Assembly (NCBI RefSeq): GCF_900115265.1
Contig: NZ_FOVU01000003.1
Location: forward strand, 744,001-808,000
Direction of reading: 5' to 3'
DNA from: Bradyrhizobium sp. Ghvi
GTDB lineage: Bacteria; Pseudomonadota; Alphaproteobacteria; Rhizobiales; Xanthobacteraceae
Length of the DNA: 64,000 nucleotides
The translations under genes were made by a program, and so were the position numbers. Position 1 is the stretch's first letter; each line of letters starts with the position of its first letter. Shown here piece by piece: positions 52,693-61,399 of this stretch. The notes below the pieces were generated by a model. That model was not told the DNA's origin and ran no database searches. It saw only the letters and a list, made by a program, of their open reading frames with translations.

Positions 52693-54207
52693 CTACTCCA
52701 TGGAAGCGAGCGGCCGTGCGATTTGTTCGAGCGATTTGCGCTCCGCAGAAACGGCATAGCGCCAGGCCACGATCGCAGCCGCGATCATCAGGAATGCTCC
52801 CAGCAAATAGCCGGCGAACACGCTGTCGCGCGATCCGGTATCGATCAGCGCGCCGAACAGTGCGGGGCCCACGACGCCGCCGATGCCGGTGCCGACCGCA
52901 TAGAACACCGCGATTGCCAGCGCGCGAACCTCGAGCGGAAAGGTTTCGCTCACCGTGAGATAGGCGGCGCTTGCTGCGGGCGAGGCAAAGAAGAAGATCA
53001 CCATCCAGGCGATGGTCTGTCCCTGCGCGCTCAACGCACCGATCGAGAACAGATAACCCGACAGCGCCAGCAGCAGGCCCGAGGCGCCATAGGTGAACAT
53101 GATCATGGCGCGGCGGCCGAGCGTGTCGAACAGACGGCCAAGCAGCAGCGGGCCGAGGAAGTTGCCGGCGGCGAACGGCAGCAGGTACCAGCCGACATGA
53201 TCGGCGCTGATGCCGTAGAAGTCGGTCAGAACCAGCGCGAAGGTGAAGAAGATTGCGTTGTAGAAGAAGGCCTGTGCGGCCATCAGCACGAGCCCGACCA
53301 GCGCGCGCTGGCGGTAGGTTACGAACAGCGTATGCACGACTTCGCCTATAGGGGTGTGATCGCGCATCTTCAGCCGCATTTTTGGGAAGCGGCCGTCGCT
53401 CGCGTCCTGATCGTTTCCGAGCACCGAACGCTCGATATCGTCGACGATCTTGTGGGCCTGGTCCGGCCGGCCGTGAATCATCAGCCAGCGCGGACTTTCC
53501 GGGATCCACATCCGCATCAGGAGCACGACGAGCCCGATGGCCGCGCCGATGAGATACGCGAGGCGCCAACCGAGATCGGCACCGATGACCGCTGGATCGA
53601 GCAGCACGATCGCTGCCACCGCGCCCATCGCCGCACCGATCCAGAAGCTACCGTTGATGACGAGATCGGTCCAGCCGCGATAGCGCGCCGGCACCAGCTC
53701 CTGAATCGTCGAGTTGATCGCGGTGTACTCGCCTCCGATTCCGGCGCCCGTCAGGAAGCGAAACAGCGCGTAGCTCGCGATATTCCACGAGAGCGCGGTC
53801 GCGGCCGTCGCGGAGAGATAGAGAGCCAGCGTAATGAAGAACAGCTTCTTGCGGCCGATGCGGTCGGTGAGCCAGCCGAAGCCGAGCGCGCCAAGCACTG
53901 CGCCCGCGAGATAGGCAGAATTCGCGATGCCGAGATCGAGATTGGAGAAGTGCAGCATCGGGCTCTGCTTCAGCGCGCCCGAAAGCGCGCCGGCCAGTGT
54001 CACCTCGAGACCATCAAGGATCCAGGTGATGCCGAGCGCCAGGACGACGCGGGTGTGAAAGCCGCTCCAGGGCAGAGCGTCGAGACGCGCGGGAATGCTG
54101 GTCGCGACGACGCGATCGGTCGTGGCCACCGCCGAGATTGCAGGTCCATAATCGACTGCTTGGCTCTGCTGCAATTCCATCACGTTGCTGGGTCTGGGGT
54201 GCGGCAT
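52693..54207 (-). CDS. MFS transporter upstream of otsB
   Basis: A 504-residue, 12-helix major facilitator. The loop 2-3 motif reads GFGWLTDRIGRKKLF and the sugar-porter-like ESPRWLMIHGR follows helix 6. The N-terminal DGLEVTLAGALSGAL fits metabolite:proton symporters. The ATG at 54207 has AGGTGG seven bases upstream, and the perfect EcfG-type promoter at 54226-54250 rules out the much longer frame reaching 54528. An ATG at 54180 is possible. Substrate is unknown; co-transcription with otsB suggests a stress solute or its precursor. Confidence 0.87.
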   Translation of the reverse strand: MPHPRPSNVMELQQSQAVDYGPAISAVATTDRVVATSIPARLDALPWSGFHTRVVLALGITWILDGLEVTLAGALSGALKQSPMLHFSNLDLGIANSAYLAGAVLGALGFGWLTDRIGRKKLFFITLALYLSATAATALSWNIASYALFRFLTGAGIGGEYTAINSTIQELVPARYRGWTDLVINGSFWIGAAMGAVAAIVLLDPAVIGADLGWRLAYLIGAAIGLVVLLMRMWIPESPRWLMIHGRPDQAHKIVDDIERSVLGNDQDASDGRFPKMRLKMRDHTPIGEVVHTLFVTYRQRALVGLVLMAAQAFFYNAIFFTFALVLTDFYGISADHVGWYLLPFAAGNFLGPLLLGRLFDTLGRRAMIMFTYGASGLLLALSGYLFSIGALSAQGQTIAWMVIFFFASPAASAAYLTVSETFPLEVRALAIAVFYAVGTGIGGVVGPALFGALIDTGSRDSVFAGYLLGAFLMIAAAIVAWRYAVSAERKSLEQIARPLASME

Positions 54208-54225
54208 CCGCCTGCCACCTGCGAC

Positions 54226-54250
54226 AACGCCTGCGGCAACGGCAGGTTCC
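54226..54250 (-). promoter_or_regulatory. EcfG-type promoter of the MFS-otsB operon
   Basis: On the minus strand the sequence reads GGAAC-N16-CGTT, an exact match to the EcfG consensus. The transcript would begin just upstream of the ATG at 54207. It lies almost back-to-back with the plus-strand promoter at 54255-54279. Confidence 0.8.
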
Positions 54251-54254
54251 GATA

Positions 54255-54279
54255 GGAACTGTGGCGACCACCGATCGTT
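54255..54279 (+). promoter_or_regulatory. EcfG-type promoter of the DUF3175 gene
   Basis: GGAAC-N16-CGTT on the plus strand, exact to the EcfG consensus, 28 bases upstream of the DUF3175 ATG. Its -35 element starts five bases after that of the divergent MFS promoter. Confidence 0.8.
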
Positions 54280-54306
54280 TCCGCTGGAGCCGCAAGGAAT
54301 TGACGC

Positions 54307-54678
54307 ATGGCTCATGTCAGAAAGACGACACATTCGCGCAAAACCGCTGCCCACAAGAGGGCCAGCGCGCGGCGGAGCACCGCGCGCAAAAGCACAAGGC
54401 GTGCGACATCGAAGCGATGGTCGCAGCGCGTGACGAGGGAGAGCGACGCGCTCGACCTCAAGCGCGGCGTGTTCAAGCTGACCAGCCCGAAAAAGATCGC
54501 GGCCTCGTTGAAACGTTCCGCCGAGCACAGCGCGCGTCGCAAGACAGGTGCGTATCGCTCGGCGTTGTCGATGCTGACGTTCTACATCAACCGCGCCGGC
54601 AAGACGCTGCCAAAGACGGAACGCGATCGGCTGGAGAAAGCGAAGCTTGAGCTGAAGCGAGCGTTTGGGAGGGAATGA
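54307..54678 (+). CDS. DUF3175 protein, small basic stress protein
   Basis: A 123-residue, highly basic protein. The first 35 residues are a Lys/Arg/Ser/Thr tail (TTHSRKTAAHKRASARRS), like histone-tail or DNA-compacting proteins, followed by the DUF3175 domain (KRWSQRVTRESDALDL, SMLTFYINRAGKTL). CAAGGAA precedes the ATG. A perfect EcfG promoter stands upstream. Function is unknown; a DNA-associated stress role is inferred from charge and regulation. Confidence 0.9.
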   Translation: MAHVRKTTHSRKTAAHKRASARRSTARKSTRRATSKRWSQRVTRESDALDLKRGVFKLTSPKKIAASLKRSAEHSARRKTGAYRSALSMLTFYINRAGKTLPKTERDRLEKAKLELKRAFGRE

Positions 54679-54691
54679 GGCGCTGCGCCTC
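54677..54691. terminator. Short hairpin after the DUF3175 gene
   Basis: GAGGCG-CTG-CGCCTC is a perfect six-base stem with a three-base loop, overlapping the stop codon. It lies between convergent genes and lacks a T-tract. Confidence 0.35.
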
Positions 54692-54755
54692 GCTCCGCCG
54701 TCATCCCGGACAAGCGAAGAGCAACGCGACAGCGAGGGCTACAGACGTAGTGGCC

Positions 54756-56795
54756 TTAAGCCGCCCGGATATTGGCCATGAAGCGATCGAGCTCGGCACG
54801 CAGGCGCGTGCTTTCACTGGATAGCGTCTTCGCCGAGTTCAGCACCTCCTCCGAGGCCGAACCGGTCTCGGCCGCGCCATGGTTGACCTGGCCGATATCG
54901 GTCGCCGCGGTCTGGGTGCCCTGCGCGACGGTCTGGACACTGCGCGCAATCTCCTGCGTCGCCGCACCCTGCTGCTCGACGGCGCTCGCAATCGAGGTCG
55001 AAATCGACGAGATCTGGCCGATCGTGGCACCGATCTCCTTGATCGCGGCGACCGACTCGGCGGTCGCCCCCTGCATGCCCGCGATGTGCGAGGAAATCTC
55101 GTCCGTTGCCTTGGCGGTCTGGCTCGCCAGGGACTTCACTTCGCTTGCAACCACCGCAAAGCCGCGGCCGGCTTCCCCGGCCCGCGCGGCCTCGATGGTG
55201 GCGTTCAGCGCAAGCAAATTGGTCTGCTCGGCAATTGCCGTGATCAGCTTGACGACCTCGCCGATCTGCTGGGCGGCATGCGACAGCTTGCCGATACGGC
55301 CGTCGGTCTCCTTGGCCTGCACCACGGCGGCTTCGGCAATGCGGCTGGAATCGCGAACCTGGCGGCCGATCTCCTCGACCGAAGCCGACAGCTCCTCGGT
55401 CGCGGTGGCGACCGACTGCATGTTGCTCGAGGCCTGCTCGGAGACGCCGGCGACTTGGCTCGACAGGCTCTGCGTGGTTTCGGCAGTGCGGGTCAACGTG
55501 GAGGCCGCCGATTCCAGCTGCACGGCAGAGGCCGAGACGTTGGACACGATGGCGCCGACCGCGCCCTCGAAATCGTCAGCAAAACGGATCAGCTCCGAGC
55601 GCCGTGAAGCCGCCTGCTCCTTGTTCTGGGCTTCGCTGGCGGCGGCATCGCGCTCGGCCTTGGCGACCGCCTGAACCTTGAACTCTTCGACCGCGCCAGC
55701 CATCTCGCCGATCTCGTCCTTGCGGCCGAGACCCGGCAGCACGACGTCGAAATTACCCGAGGCCAGCTCGCGCATCGCCTTGCACATCGCGATCATCGGC
55801 CGCGAGATGCCGGTGCCGAGCAGGAAAGCGAGGACCGCACCTAACAGCGTGCCGCCGACGGCCAGCATCAGCACCAGTTGCTCGGTCTTGCCGATGGTCG
55901 CCTCCGACTCCGAATCCAGGCGCTGCTGTTCGGCAACCAGATCCGCTTTCATGGCGGTGGCACCCTGAAGGATGGCGCCCGCCGAGCCGCTCATCTCGGT
56001 GACGAGTTCGTCGACCAGCTTGGCGTTGGCGATCAGCTTTTCCAACGCGTCGCGATAGGCAGCGAGAATGGTCTTGGCATCTTTCAGGCCGTCGACGATC
56101 TTGTCGTCCATGGAATAGACCGCGCCGAGCGAGTTCTCGACGAATTTCAGCCGCGCCAGCGCACTGCTCGCGATCGCCTGGTCGGACGTCAGCACGAAAT
56201 TGGTCGCCGCAGCGCTCGCCGTCTGGAACTGGGCATTGACCTGCTTGGTGCCGAACTCGATCGCCTGCGCCTCGGAATCGGAGGCGTTGTTGCCGATATC
56301 GTCGAGCTTGTATTTCAGGAGATTGGCTTGGCGCGTGAGCTGATTCTGCACCAGCAGTGCGCTGTCGCGCTTGGCCTTAAGGACCTTGGCGAAGGTCGTG
56401 GAGAAGTTCGAAAATTCCTTGGCGAGCTTGGCAAGGCTGTCCTGCCGCGCCGGTGTCTTCGCGCTTTTGACCGCTTGGTCGATGGCATTCTTCAGGCTGG
56501 TCTCGGCGTCAAGCGCCACCTTGGCGTCTTCTTCCTTGCCGGTGAGGACGAAATATTTGACGGCCGAGCGGTAACCGAGCAGCTCGCGGTCGATGTTGCG
56601 GGCAAGATCGGCCTCCGAGACGCTGCGGCGATAGGAGCCTACGCCGGATGAGACGCGCTCGAAACCGAAATAGGAGAACGCCATGCTTCCGGCCGAGATG
56701 ACCAGCACGGCGGCAAAACCGAGCATAATCTTGGCGCGGAACCGGACGGTCGGAAATATGCTGCGCTTAGACGGCGACGCTGTACGCCCGGACAT
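54756..56795 (-). CDS. Methyl-accepting chemotaxis protein with helical periplasmic sensor
   Basis: A 679-residue chemoreceptor. Transmembrane helix 1 is at about residues 22-42 and helix 2 near 310-330. Between them is an all-helical sensor of about 265 residues, the size of a helical bimodular (HBM) domain, which binds organic acids in known cases. Then a HAMP domain ([20 protein letters not shown]) and the MCP signalling tip [19 protein letters not shown]. The ATG at 56795 has GGGGG upstream; a TTG at 56801 is possible. Ligand unknown. Confidence 0.92.
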   Translation of the reverse strand: MSGRTASPSKRSIFPTVRFRAKIMLGFAAVLVISAGSMAFSYFGFERVSSGVGSYRRSVSEADLARNIDRELLGYRSAVKYFVLTGKEEDAKVALDAETSLKNAIDQAVKSAKTPARQDSLAKLAKEFSNFSTTFAKVLKAKRDSALLVQNQLTRQANLLKYKLDDIGNNASDSEAQAIEFGTKQVNAQFQTASAAATNFVLTSDQAIASSALARLKFVENSLGAVYSMDDKIVDGLKDAKTILAAYRDALEKLIANAKLVDELVTEMSGSAGAILQGATAMKADLVAEQQRLDSESEATIGKTEQLVLMLAVGGTLLGAVLAFLLGTGISRPMIAMCKAMRELASGNFDVVLPGLGRKDEIGEMAGAVEEFKVQAVAKAERDAAASEAQNKEQAASRRSELIRFADDFEGAVGAIVSNVSASAVQLESAASTLTRTAETTQSLSSQVAGVSEQASSNMQSVATATEELSASVEEIGRQVRDSSRIAEAAVVQAKETDGRIGKLSHAAQQIGEVVKLITAIAEQTNLLALNATIEAARAGEAGRGFAVVASEVKSLASQTAKATDEISSHIAGMQGATAESVAAIKEIGATIGQISSISTSIASAVEQQGAATQEIARSVQTVAQGTQTAATDIGQVNHGAAETGSASEEVLNSAKTLSSESTRLRAELDRFMANIRAA

Positions 56796-57058
56796 TTCCA
56801 AACCCCCATTCAGTCTTCAGCCGCGATCTGGAGGCGCCCCGCCCCCAGATCTGGATGCGCAAAACTAAGGCACAATCGATAAAGGGCGGTAAATTCGTCC
56901 GATCTGCATCCGGGAGCGGAGAGAGTCAGCTCCAGGAGCGGGCCCCGAGCGAGCTCGCGTGTTGCGGCTAGCCGGAAAACGCCTTATTCTTACGGCACTT
57001 GTCAGACAATAATTATGCACTTGGCGTTAGACCAAGCTGGTCTCGAGGGAGAAGCGGA

Positions 57059-58225
57059 GTGGGGCAAACCGAGTCTCGGTTTGGCGTTGCGTCTGGTGTT
57101 GCCGTTGCCAAATCGAAGGCCGCGACCGTCGATGAAGCCGTGGCCGAGCTTGCAAGCCAGCTCCCGTCCGACGAGCTGGCGCTGATCCTGGTCTTCCTCT
57201 CTCCGCGCTACGACCCCCACCATTTCATCGCCGAGATCACCCGACAATTCGATGAGACCCGGGTCTGCGGCTGCACCACCGCGGGCGAGCTCGCGCCAGA
57301 CGGCTGGGACGAGAACAGTGTCGTGGCCCTCGCCTTCAGCCGCTCGGACTTCTCGGCCGCGGTGCGGCCCATCCTCAACCTCGACAGCTTCCAGGTCGAG
57401 GACGGCCGCAGGATCGGCGGCGAGCTCCGGCACGAGCTGCTGCGAGCGACCCCGCAGATCGATCGCGGGAGTCCCTTCGGCCTGGTCCTGATCGACGGCC
57501 TGTGCCGCCGCGAAGAGGCGGTGATGTCCGCGATCTATGCCTCGCTCGATGATATCCCCGTCGTCGGCGGCTCCGCGGGCGACGGAATGCGCTTCGAGAG
57601 GACCTTTGTGTTCTTTGACGGTGAGGCACACAGCAATGCCGCGCTCCTGATCCTGTTGAGCACGTCACTGCCGTTCCGGGTCTTCAAATGCGATAATTTC
57701 GAGCCGCGGGCGCAGAAGATGGTGGTCACGGAGGCCGACATCGAAAATCGAACGGTCAGGGAGTTGAATGCCGAGCCGGCGGCCGAGGAATATTCACGCA
57801 TGGTCGGGATCATGGACGCCAAGCTCGACCCGTTCTCCTTCGCATCCCATCCGGTCCTGGTGCGCGTCGGCGGCTCCTATTACGCAAGGTCGATCCAGCG
57901 CGTCGAGCCCGACGGTTCGCTGCATTTCTTCTGCGCGATCGACGAGGGCATGGTGCTGACCGCGGCCTCGTCGAAAAGCCTGGTCGGCTCGACCCGTGAG
58001 ACCTTCGCCGAGATCCGCGACCAGATCGGAGACGTCTCGCTCTATATCGGCTTTGAATGTCTGCTCCGCCGCCTCGACGCCGAGCAGCACCAGCTCGCCC
58101 GCGACATGTCCGAACTGTACCGGCAGAACCGCGTCGTCGGCTTTCATACCTATGGCGAGCAATTCGGCTCGATGCATGTGAATCAGACCTTTACGGGCGT
58201 CGCGATCGGAAGGCGCACCGCGTGA
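57059..58225 (+). CDS. FIST-domain sensor protein (NosP-like)
   Basis: A 388-residue cytosolic protein with FIST N-terminal and C-terminal domains: RFGVASGVAVAKSKAA, VCGCTTAGELAPDGW, PVVGGSAGDG and, at the end, GFHTYGEQFGSMHVN. The GTG at 57059 has GGGAG seven bases upstream; a TTG at 56999 would add 20 residues but lacks a ribosome site. Its last codon overlaps the start of the hybrid kinase gene (GTGA), as for the Pseudomonas NosP-NahK pair, where the FIST protein is a haem-containing nitric-oxide sensor that controls the kinase. Haem binding here is inferred, not visible. Confidence 0.88.
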   Translation: MGQTESRFGVASGVAVAKSKAATVDEAVAELASQLPSDELALILVFLSPRYDPHHFIAEITRQFDETRVCGCTTAGELAPDGWDENSVVALAFSRSDFSAAVRPILNLDSFQVEDGRRIGGELRHELLRATPQIDRGSPFGLVLIDGLCRREEAVMSAIYASLDDIPVVGGSAGDGMRFERTFVFFDGEAHSNAALLILLSTSLPFRVFKCDNFEPRAQKMVVTEADIENRTVRELNAEPAAEEYSRMVGIMDAKLDPFSFASHPVLVRVGGSYYARSIQRVEPDGSLHFFCAIDEGMVLTAASSKSLVGSTRETFAEIRDQIGDVSLYIGFECLLRRLDAEQHQLARDMSELYRQNRVVGFHTYGEQFGSMHVNQTFTGVAIGRRTA

Positions 58226-59580
58226 CGGACATGGCGCAGGGCCCCGATTCGATGGACCAGCTGCAGCGCGAGGCCGCCAAGCTGCGGAAGATCAATGCCG
58301 CGCTGATGTCGCGCGTCGAGCGCTCGATGGACCAGCAGCTCAACGCATTCTCGTTGTTCGAGACCGCCATCGCGCTCGACCACAAGGTTCGCGACCGGAC
58401 GCATCAGTTGCGCGAGGCCCTGCACTCGGTCGAGCGCGCCAATGAGGGTCTCTATCGCGCCAAGCAGCAGGCGGAAGCCGCGAGCTCGCTGAAATCCTCG
58501 GTGCTGATCTCCGTCACCCACGACCTGTTGCAGCCGCTCAATGCGGCCCGCCTGACGCTGTCGGCGCTGACCGAGATGATGGAATCGCAGGAAGCAGGCG
58601 TCCTTATCGATCAGGTCGACCGCTCGCTGGTGACGCTGGAAGACCTGCTGCGCTCGCTGCTCGAGATCGCCAAGCTCGATGCGGGCGCGCTGCGGCCCGA
58701 CGTGCGGCCGATTGCGCTCGCTCCCCTGTTCGACCAGCTACGAAACGAATTCGAGCCGGCCGTATGGAGACAAGGTCTTTCCTTGCGCATTCGCCCCTCC
58801 GCGCTCGCGGTGTCTTCCGATGCCATGATGCTGCGCAGGATCCTCCAGAACCTGCTGGCGAATGCCATTCGCTATACCCGCAGCGGCGGCGTCATCATGG
58901 GATGCCGTCCGAGGGGCGGCCGCATCTGCATTCAGGTCTCCGACACAGGGCCGGGAATCGCACAGACGCAGCAGGAGGCGATCTTCCGCGAGTTCCAGCG
59001 CGGCGAGGCGAGCGCGACCGACCAGGCCGGTTTCGGGCTCGGCCTGTCCATCGTCCGCCGTTTCGCAACGGTGCTCGGACACGAGGTGCGGCTGTCGTCG
59101 CGTCTCGGCAGGGGATCGACTTTCACTCTGGAGCTGGCATCGGCCGATCTTGCTGAAGTCAGCGACGAGAGGCACGAGGCCAAGCTCGCCGAGCGGCACT
59201 GTGGCGGCCTCGAAGGCGCCAAGATCCTGCTGATCGAGAACGATCCTGATGGCGCCGAGGCGATGGCCGCCCTGCTGGAGGGATGGGGCTGCGACGTCGC
59301 GCCGACGCGATCGGCCGCGGACGCGCTCCTGTGTCTCAACGAGCTCGGCGGCGCGCCGGACGCTATCATCGCCGATCTCCATCTCGATCACCGCGAGAGC
59401 GGCTTGTCGGCCATCGCCGAGGTCCGGGAGCATCTGAAGCTCGACACCCCCGCCATGATCATCACGGCCGACTATTCTGAAAGAGCGGCGAAGGAGGCGA
59501 GCCTCCTGGGCCTCGAGGTGCTGAAGAAACCGATCAAGCCTGCCGAGATGCGGGCGCTGCTGTCGTTCCTGCTGAGCTAA
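58222..59580 (+). CDS. Hybrid histidine kinase (NahK/ErcS'-like)
   Basis: A 452-residue cytosolic kinase with no membrane segment and no PAS domain. An N-terminal coiled coil (residues 10-90) leads to the phospho-accepting H100 in SVTHDLLQPLNAAR, N214 in NLLANAIRYT, D241 in DTGPGI and the G2 loop GFGLGLSI. The receiver domain (333-452) has D385 in IIADLHL, T416 and K436. The GTG overlaps the FIST stop and has GGAAGG upstream. It is probably switched by the FIST partner and may act through a phosphotransfer protein elsewhere or on the response regulators at 59737-61219. Confidence 0.92.
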   Translation: MTDMAQGPDSMDQLQREAAKLRKINAALMSRVERSMDQQLNAFSLFETAIALDHKVRDRTHQLREALHSVERANEGLYRAKQQAEAASSLKSSVLISVTHDLLQPLNAARLTLSALTEMMESQEAGVLIDQVDRSLVTLEDLLRSLLEIAKLDAGALRPDVRPIALAPLFDQLRNEFEPAVWRQGLSLRIRPSALAVSSDAMMLRRILQNLLANAIRYTRSGGVIMGCRPRGGRICIQVSDTGPGIAQTQQEAIFREFQRGEASATDQAGFGLGLSIVRRFATVLGHEVRLSSRLGRGSTFTLELASADLAEVSDERHEAKLAERHCGGLEGAKILLIENDPDGAEAMAALLEGWGCDVAPTRSAADALLCLNELGGAPDAIIADLHLDHRESGLSAIAEVREHLKLDTPAMIITADYSERAAKEASLLGLEVLKKPIKPAEMRALLSFLLS

Positions 59581-59736
59581 CCAGGCGCGGCGCGGGCCAG
59601 TGCGGACCCACACAAGCGAAAACAACCCCATGCACCGTAGGGGTAGTACATTACAGCATTTCAAGACACTGATTTACCGGCAAAAATCATCGGCAGGGCG
59701 CGCCTCGAAGGGCGAGCCCGAACGGGAGAAATCACC

Positions 59737-60435
59737 TCAGGGCTGATCTGGCCGGGCACACTCACGCCTTGACCCGGTGCCCTCGGCGGCCAACGTCACG
59801 AAATCAATTCTGGACATTTCGACGATGGCTTTGGTGCGGCTCATCACGTTGAGCTTGCGCAGGATGTCGGAGACATGGACCTTCACCGTAGTCTCCGAAA
59901 TCTTCAGCTCATAGGCGATCTGCTTGTTCTGAAGGCCACGCTGGAGCATTTCCAGGACGCGCAGTTGCTGCGAGGTCAGGTCGTGCAGGCGCTTCAACAG
60001 CTCCTGGGCGGGGCCTCCAGACCGCTGTGGTCGCGCCAACCCGCGATACGCATCCGGCAGGCAGATCGAGCCGCGCAAGACCTCACTGATCCCCTGCGCT
60101 AGCTCTTGTTTCGAAGAGGATTTGAGGATGTAGCCGGACACACCGAGCGACAATGCGCTGCCAATGATCTGCGGGTCCTGATACCCGGACACAATGATGA
60201 CAGGTATCCGCGGGAACGCCTTCCTGATGCGGATGATCCCCGACAGGCCTGTCGTCCCCGGCATCGAAAGGTCGAGAAGGATCAAGTCGACGCCGTCCGT
60301 CGAGGACAGCAGGCCGAGCGCGCCGTCAATCGAGGTCGCCTGCAGGATGGTGGCCTCGGGCGTCGCCAGCTGCAGGGCGCCTTCCAGAGCTTCGCGAAAC
60401 AGCGGATGATCTTCGACAATCAGAAATCGCGTCAC
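59737..60435 (-). CDS. LuxR-family response regulator (ErbR/AgmR-like) A
   Basis: A 232-residue two-domain regulator. The receiver has FLIVEDHPLFREAL, D55 in LILLDLSMPG and a KSSSKQELA segment with the conserved lysine. The C-terminal LuxR helix-turn-helix has LTSQQLRVLEMLQRGLQNKQIAYELKISETTVKVH. The start is GTG at 60435, aligned with the start of its paralogue. Relatives next to PQQ-dehydrogenase genes control ethanol/methanol oxidation in other bacteria. Confidence 0.9.
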   Translation of the reverse strand: MTRFLIVEDHPLFREALEGALQLATPEATILQATSIDGALGLLSSTDGVDLILLDLSMPGTTGLSGIIRIRKAFPRIPVIIVSGYQDPQIIGSALSLGVSGYILKSSSKQELAQGISEVLRGSICLPDAYRGLARPQRSGGPAQELLKRLHDLTSQQLRVLEMLQRGLQNKQIAYELKISETTVKVHVSDILRKLNVMSRTKAIVEMSRIDFVTLAAEGTGSRRECARPDQP

Positions 60436-60532
60436 CTTGGACCATTCCCCGATCGTTGCCTGCGCCCCCGTATATAAAACATGTTCGAGCCGGAGCGAAC
60501 CGGATTGATCCAGATCAAAATGACGAACCGTA

Positions 60533-61219
60533 TTATTGCGGCCTCCCGCGATCGATGCGCGCATACGGCCGGCTCTTGGGATCCGGCAGGTCCATCTTGC
60601 CGACCTCGACGATCGCCTTGTTGCGACTGAACAGGCCGAGCTTGCGCAGGATCTCGGTGATATGCGCCTTTACCGTGGATTCCGCGAGCCGAAGCTCCTG
60701 GGCGATCTGCCGGTTCGGAAAACCGCGGCGCAGCAGGTCGAGCACGCGAAGCTGCTGCGCCGTGAGCTCGCGCAACTTGACCTCGAGCGCCTTGTTGCCA
60801 TCTGCCCGTCGTCGTTGCGGCGCAACGACAAAATCCTTCGGCACTGACACCGATCCGCTGAGCACGCCTTCGATCGATTGCGCCAGTTCGCGCTTGGAGG
60901 TCGACTTGGGCAAGTACCCGGCGGCTCCCAACGCCAGCGCTTCGCGGACCACGTGCTGGTCCTCCTCGCTCGACACGATGGCGACGGGCAGGCGCGGATG
61001 GGTCTCGCGCAGGCGGAGAAAGCCGGAGAATCCGGTCGCATCCGGCAGTGAGAGGTCGAGCAGCGCGAGGTCGATGCCCTGTTCGGCCGACAGGATATGC
61101 AGTGCGTCCTCGATCGACATCGCCTCGAGGATCCGCGCCTCCGGCAACGCCAACCGCACCGCACTGCCGAGCGCCTCGCGAAACAGCGGATGATCGTCGA
61201 TGATCAGGAAGCTAGTCAT
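60533..61219 (-). CDS. LuxR-family response regulator (ErbR/AgmR-like) B
   Basis: A 228-residue paralogue of the regulator at 59737-60435. Same opening (FLIIDDHPLFREALGSAV), phosphoacceptor D55 in LALLDLSLPD, and a LuxR domain with LTAQQLRVLDLLRRGFPNRQIAQELRLAESTVKAH. GGAAGG precedes the ATG. It lies upstream of regulator A on the same strand by 97 bases, and between the XoxJ-cytochrome gene and regulator A, so it probably controls xoxF or its partners. Confidence 0.92.
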   Translation of the reverse strand: MTSFLIIDDHPLFREALGSAVRLALPEARILEAMSIEDALHILSAEQGIDLALLDLSLPDATGFSGFLRLRETHPRLPVAIVSSEEDQHVVREALALGAAGYLPKSTSKRELAQSIEGVLSGSVSVPKDFVVAPQRRRADGNKALEVKLRELTAQQLRVLDLLRRGFPNRQIAQELRLAESTVKAHITEILRKLGLFSRNKAIVEVGKMDLPDPKSRPYARIDRGRPQ

Positions 61220-61230
61220 GGCGCCTTCCC

Positions 61231-61305
61231 AAGACTCCACCGCACAAGACTCCACCGCACAAGACTCCACCGCACGAGACTGCACGGCACAGGCATCCAC
61301 CGCAT
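61231..61305. repeat. Five tandem 15-bp repeats upstream of regulator B
   Basis: The unit AAGACTCCACCGCAC occurs three times without change (61231-61275) and twice with changes (61276-61305). It lies just upstream of the start of regulator B, in its leader or promoter, and could alter expression if copy number varies. Confidence 0.85.
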
Positions 61306-61399
61306 GCGCGGCAGCGGCCCCATCCTGCGCCGGTTCGGCGTCGGGAGGATGGCGAATGGACGCTAGCACACCTTCCCGCTCCCGTCCGGTCAAGGCCGT

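Noticed and set aside
52333..54255. Plus-strand frame of 640 codons opposite the MFS and otsB genes
   Set aside because: It has Arg/Glu/His-rich content and no motifs, while the minus strand codes for OtsB and an MFS protein.
54208..54528. N-terminal extension of the MFS gene
   Set aside because: It would span both EcfG-type promoters and overlap the DUF3175 gene on the other strand; the encoded residues are not like an MFS start.
58057..58221. Longer 5' end of the hybrid kinase frame
   Set aside because: It would overlap the FIST gene by 169 bases and has no ribosome site; the GTG at 58222 fits the four-base overlap and has GGAAGG upstream.
59581..59736. Terminator or regulatory RNA between the kinase and regulator A
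   Set aside because: Only weak GC-rich partial repeats were seen; no stable hairpin with T-tract.
61231..61305. Possible CRISPR
   Set aside because: The units are 15 bp and directly abut without spacers, so this is a simple tandem repeat.
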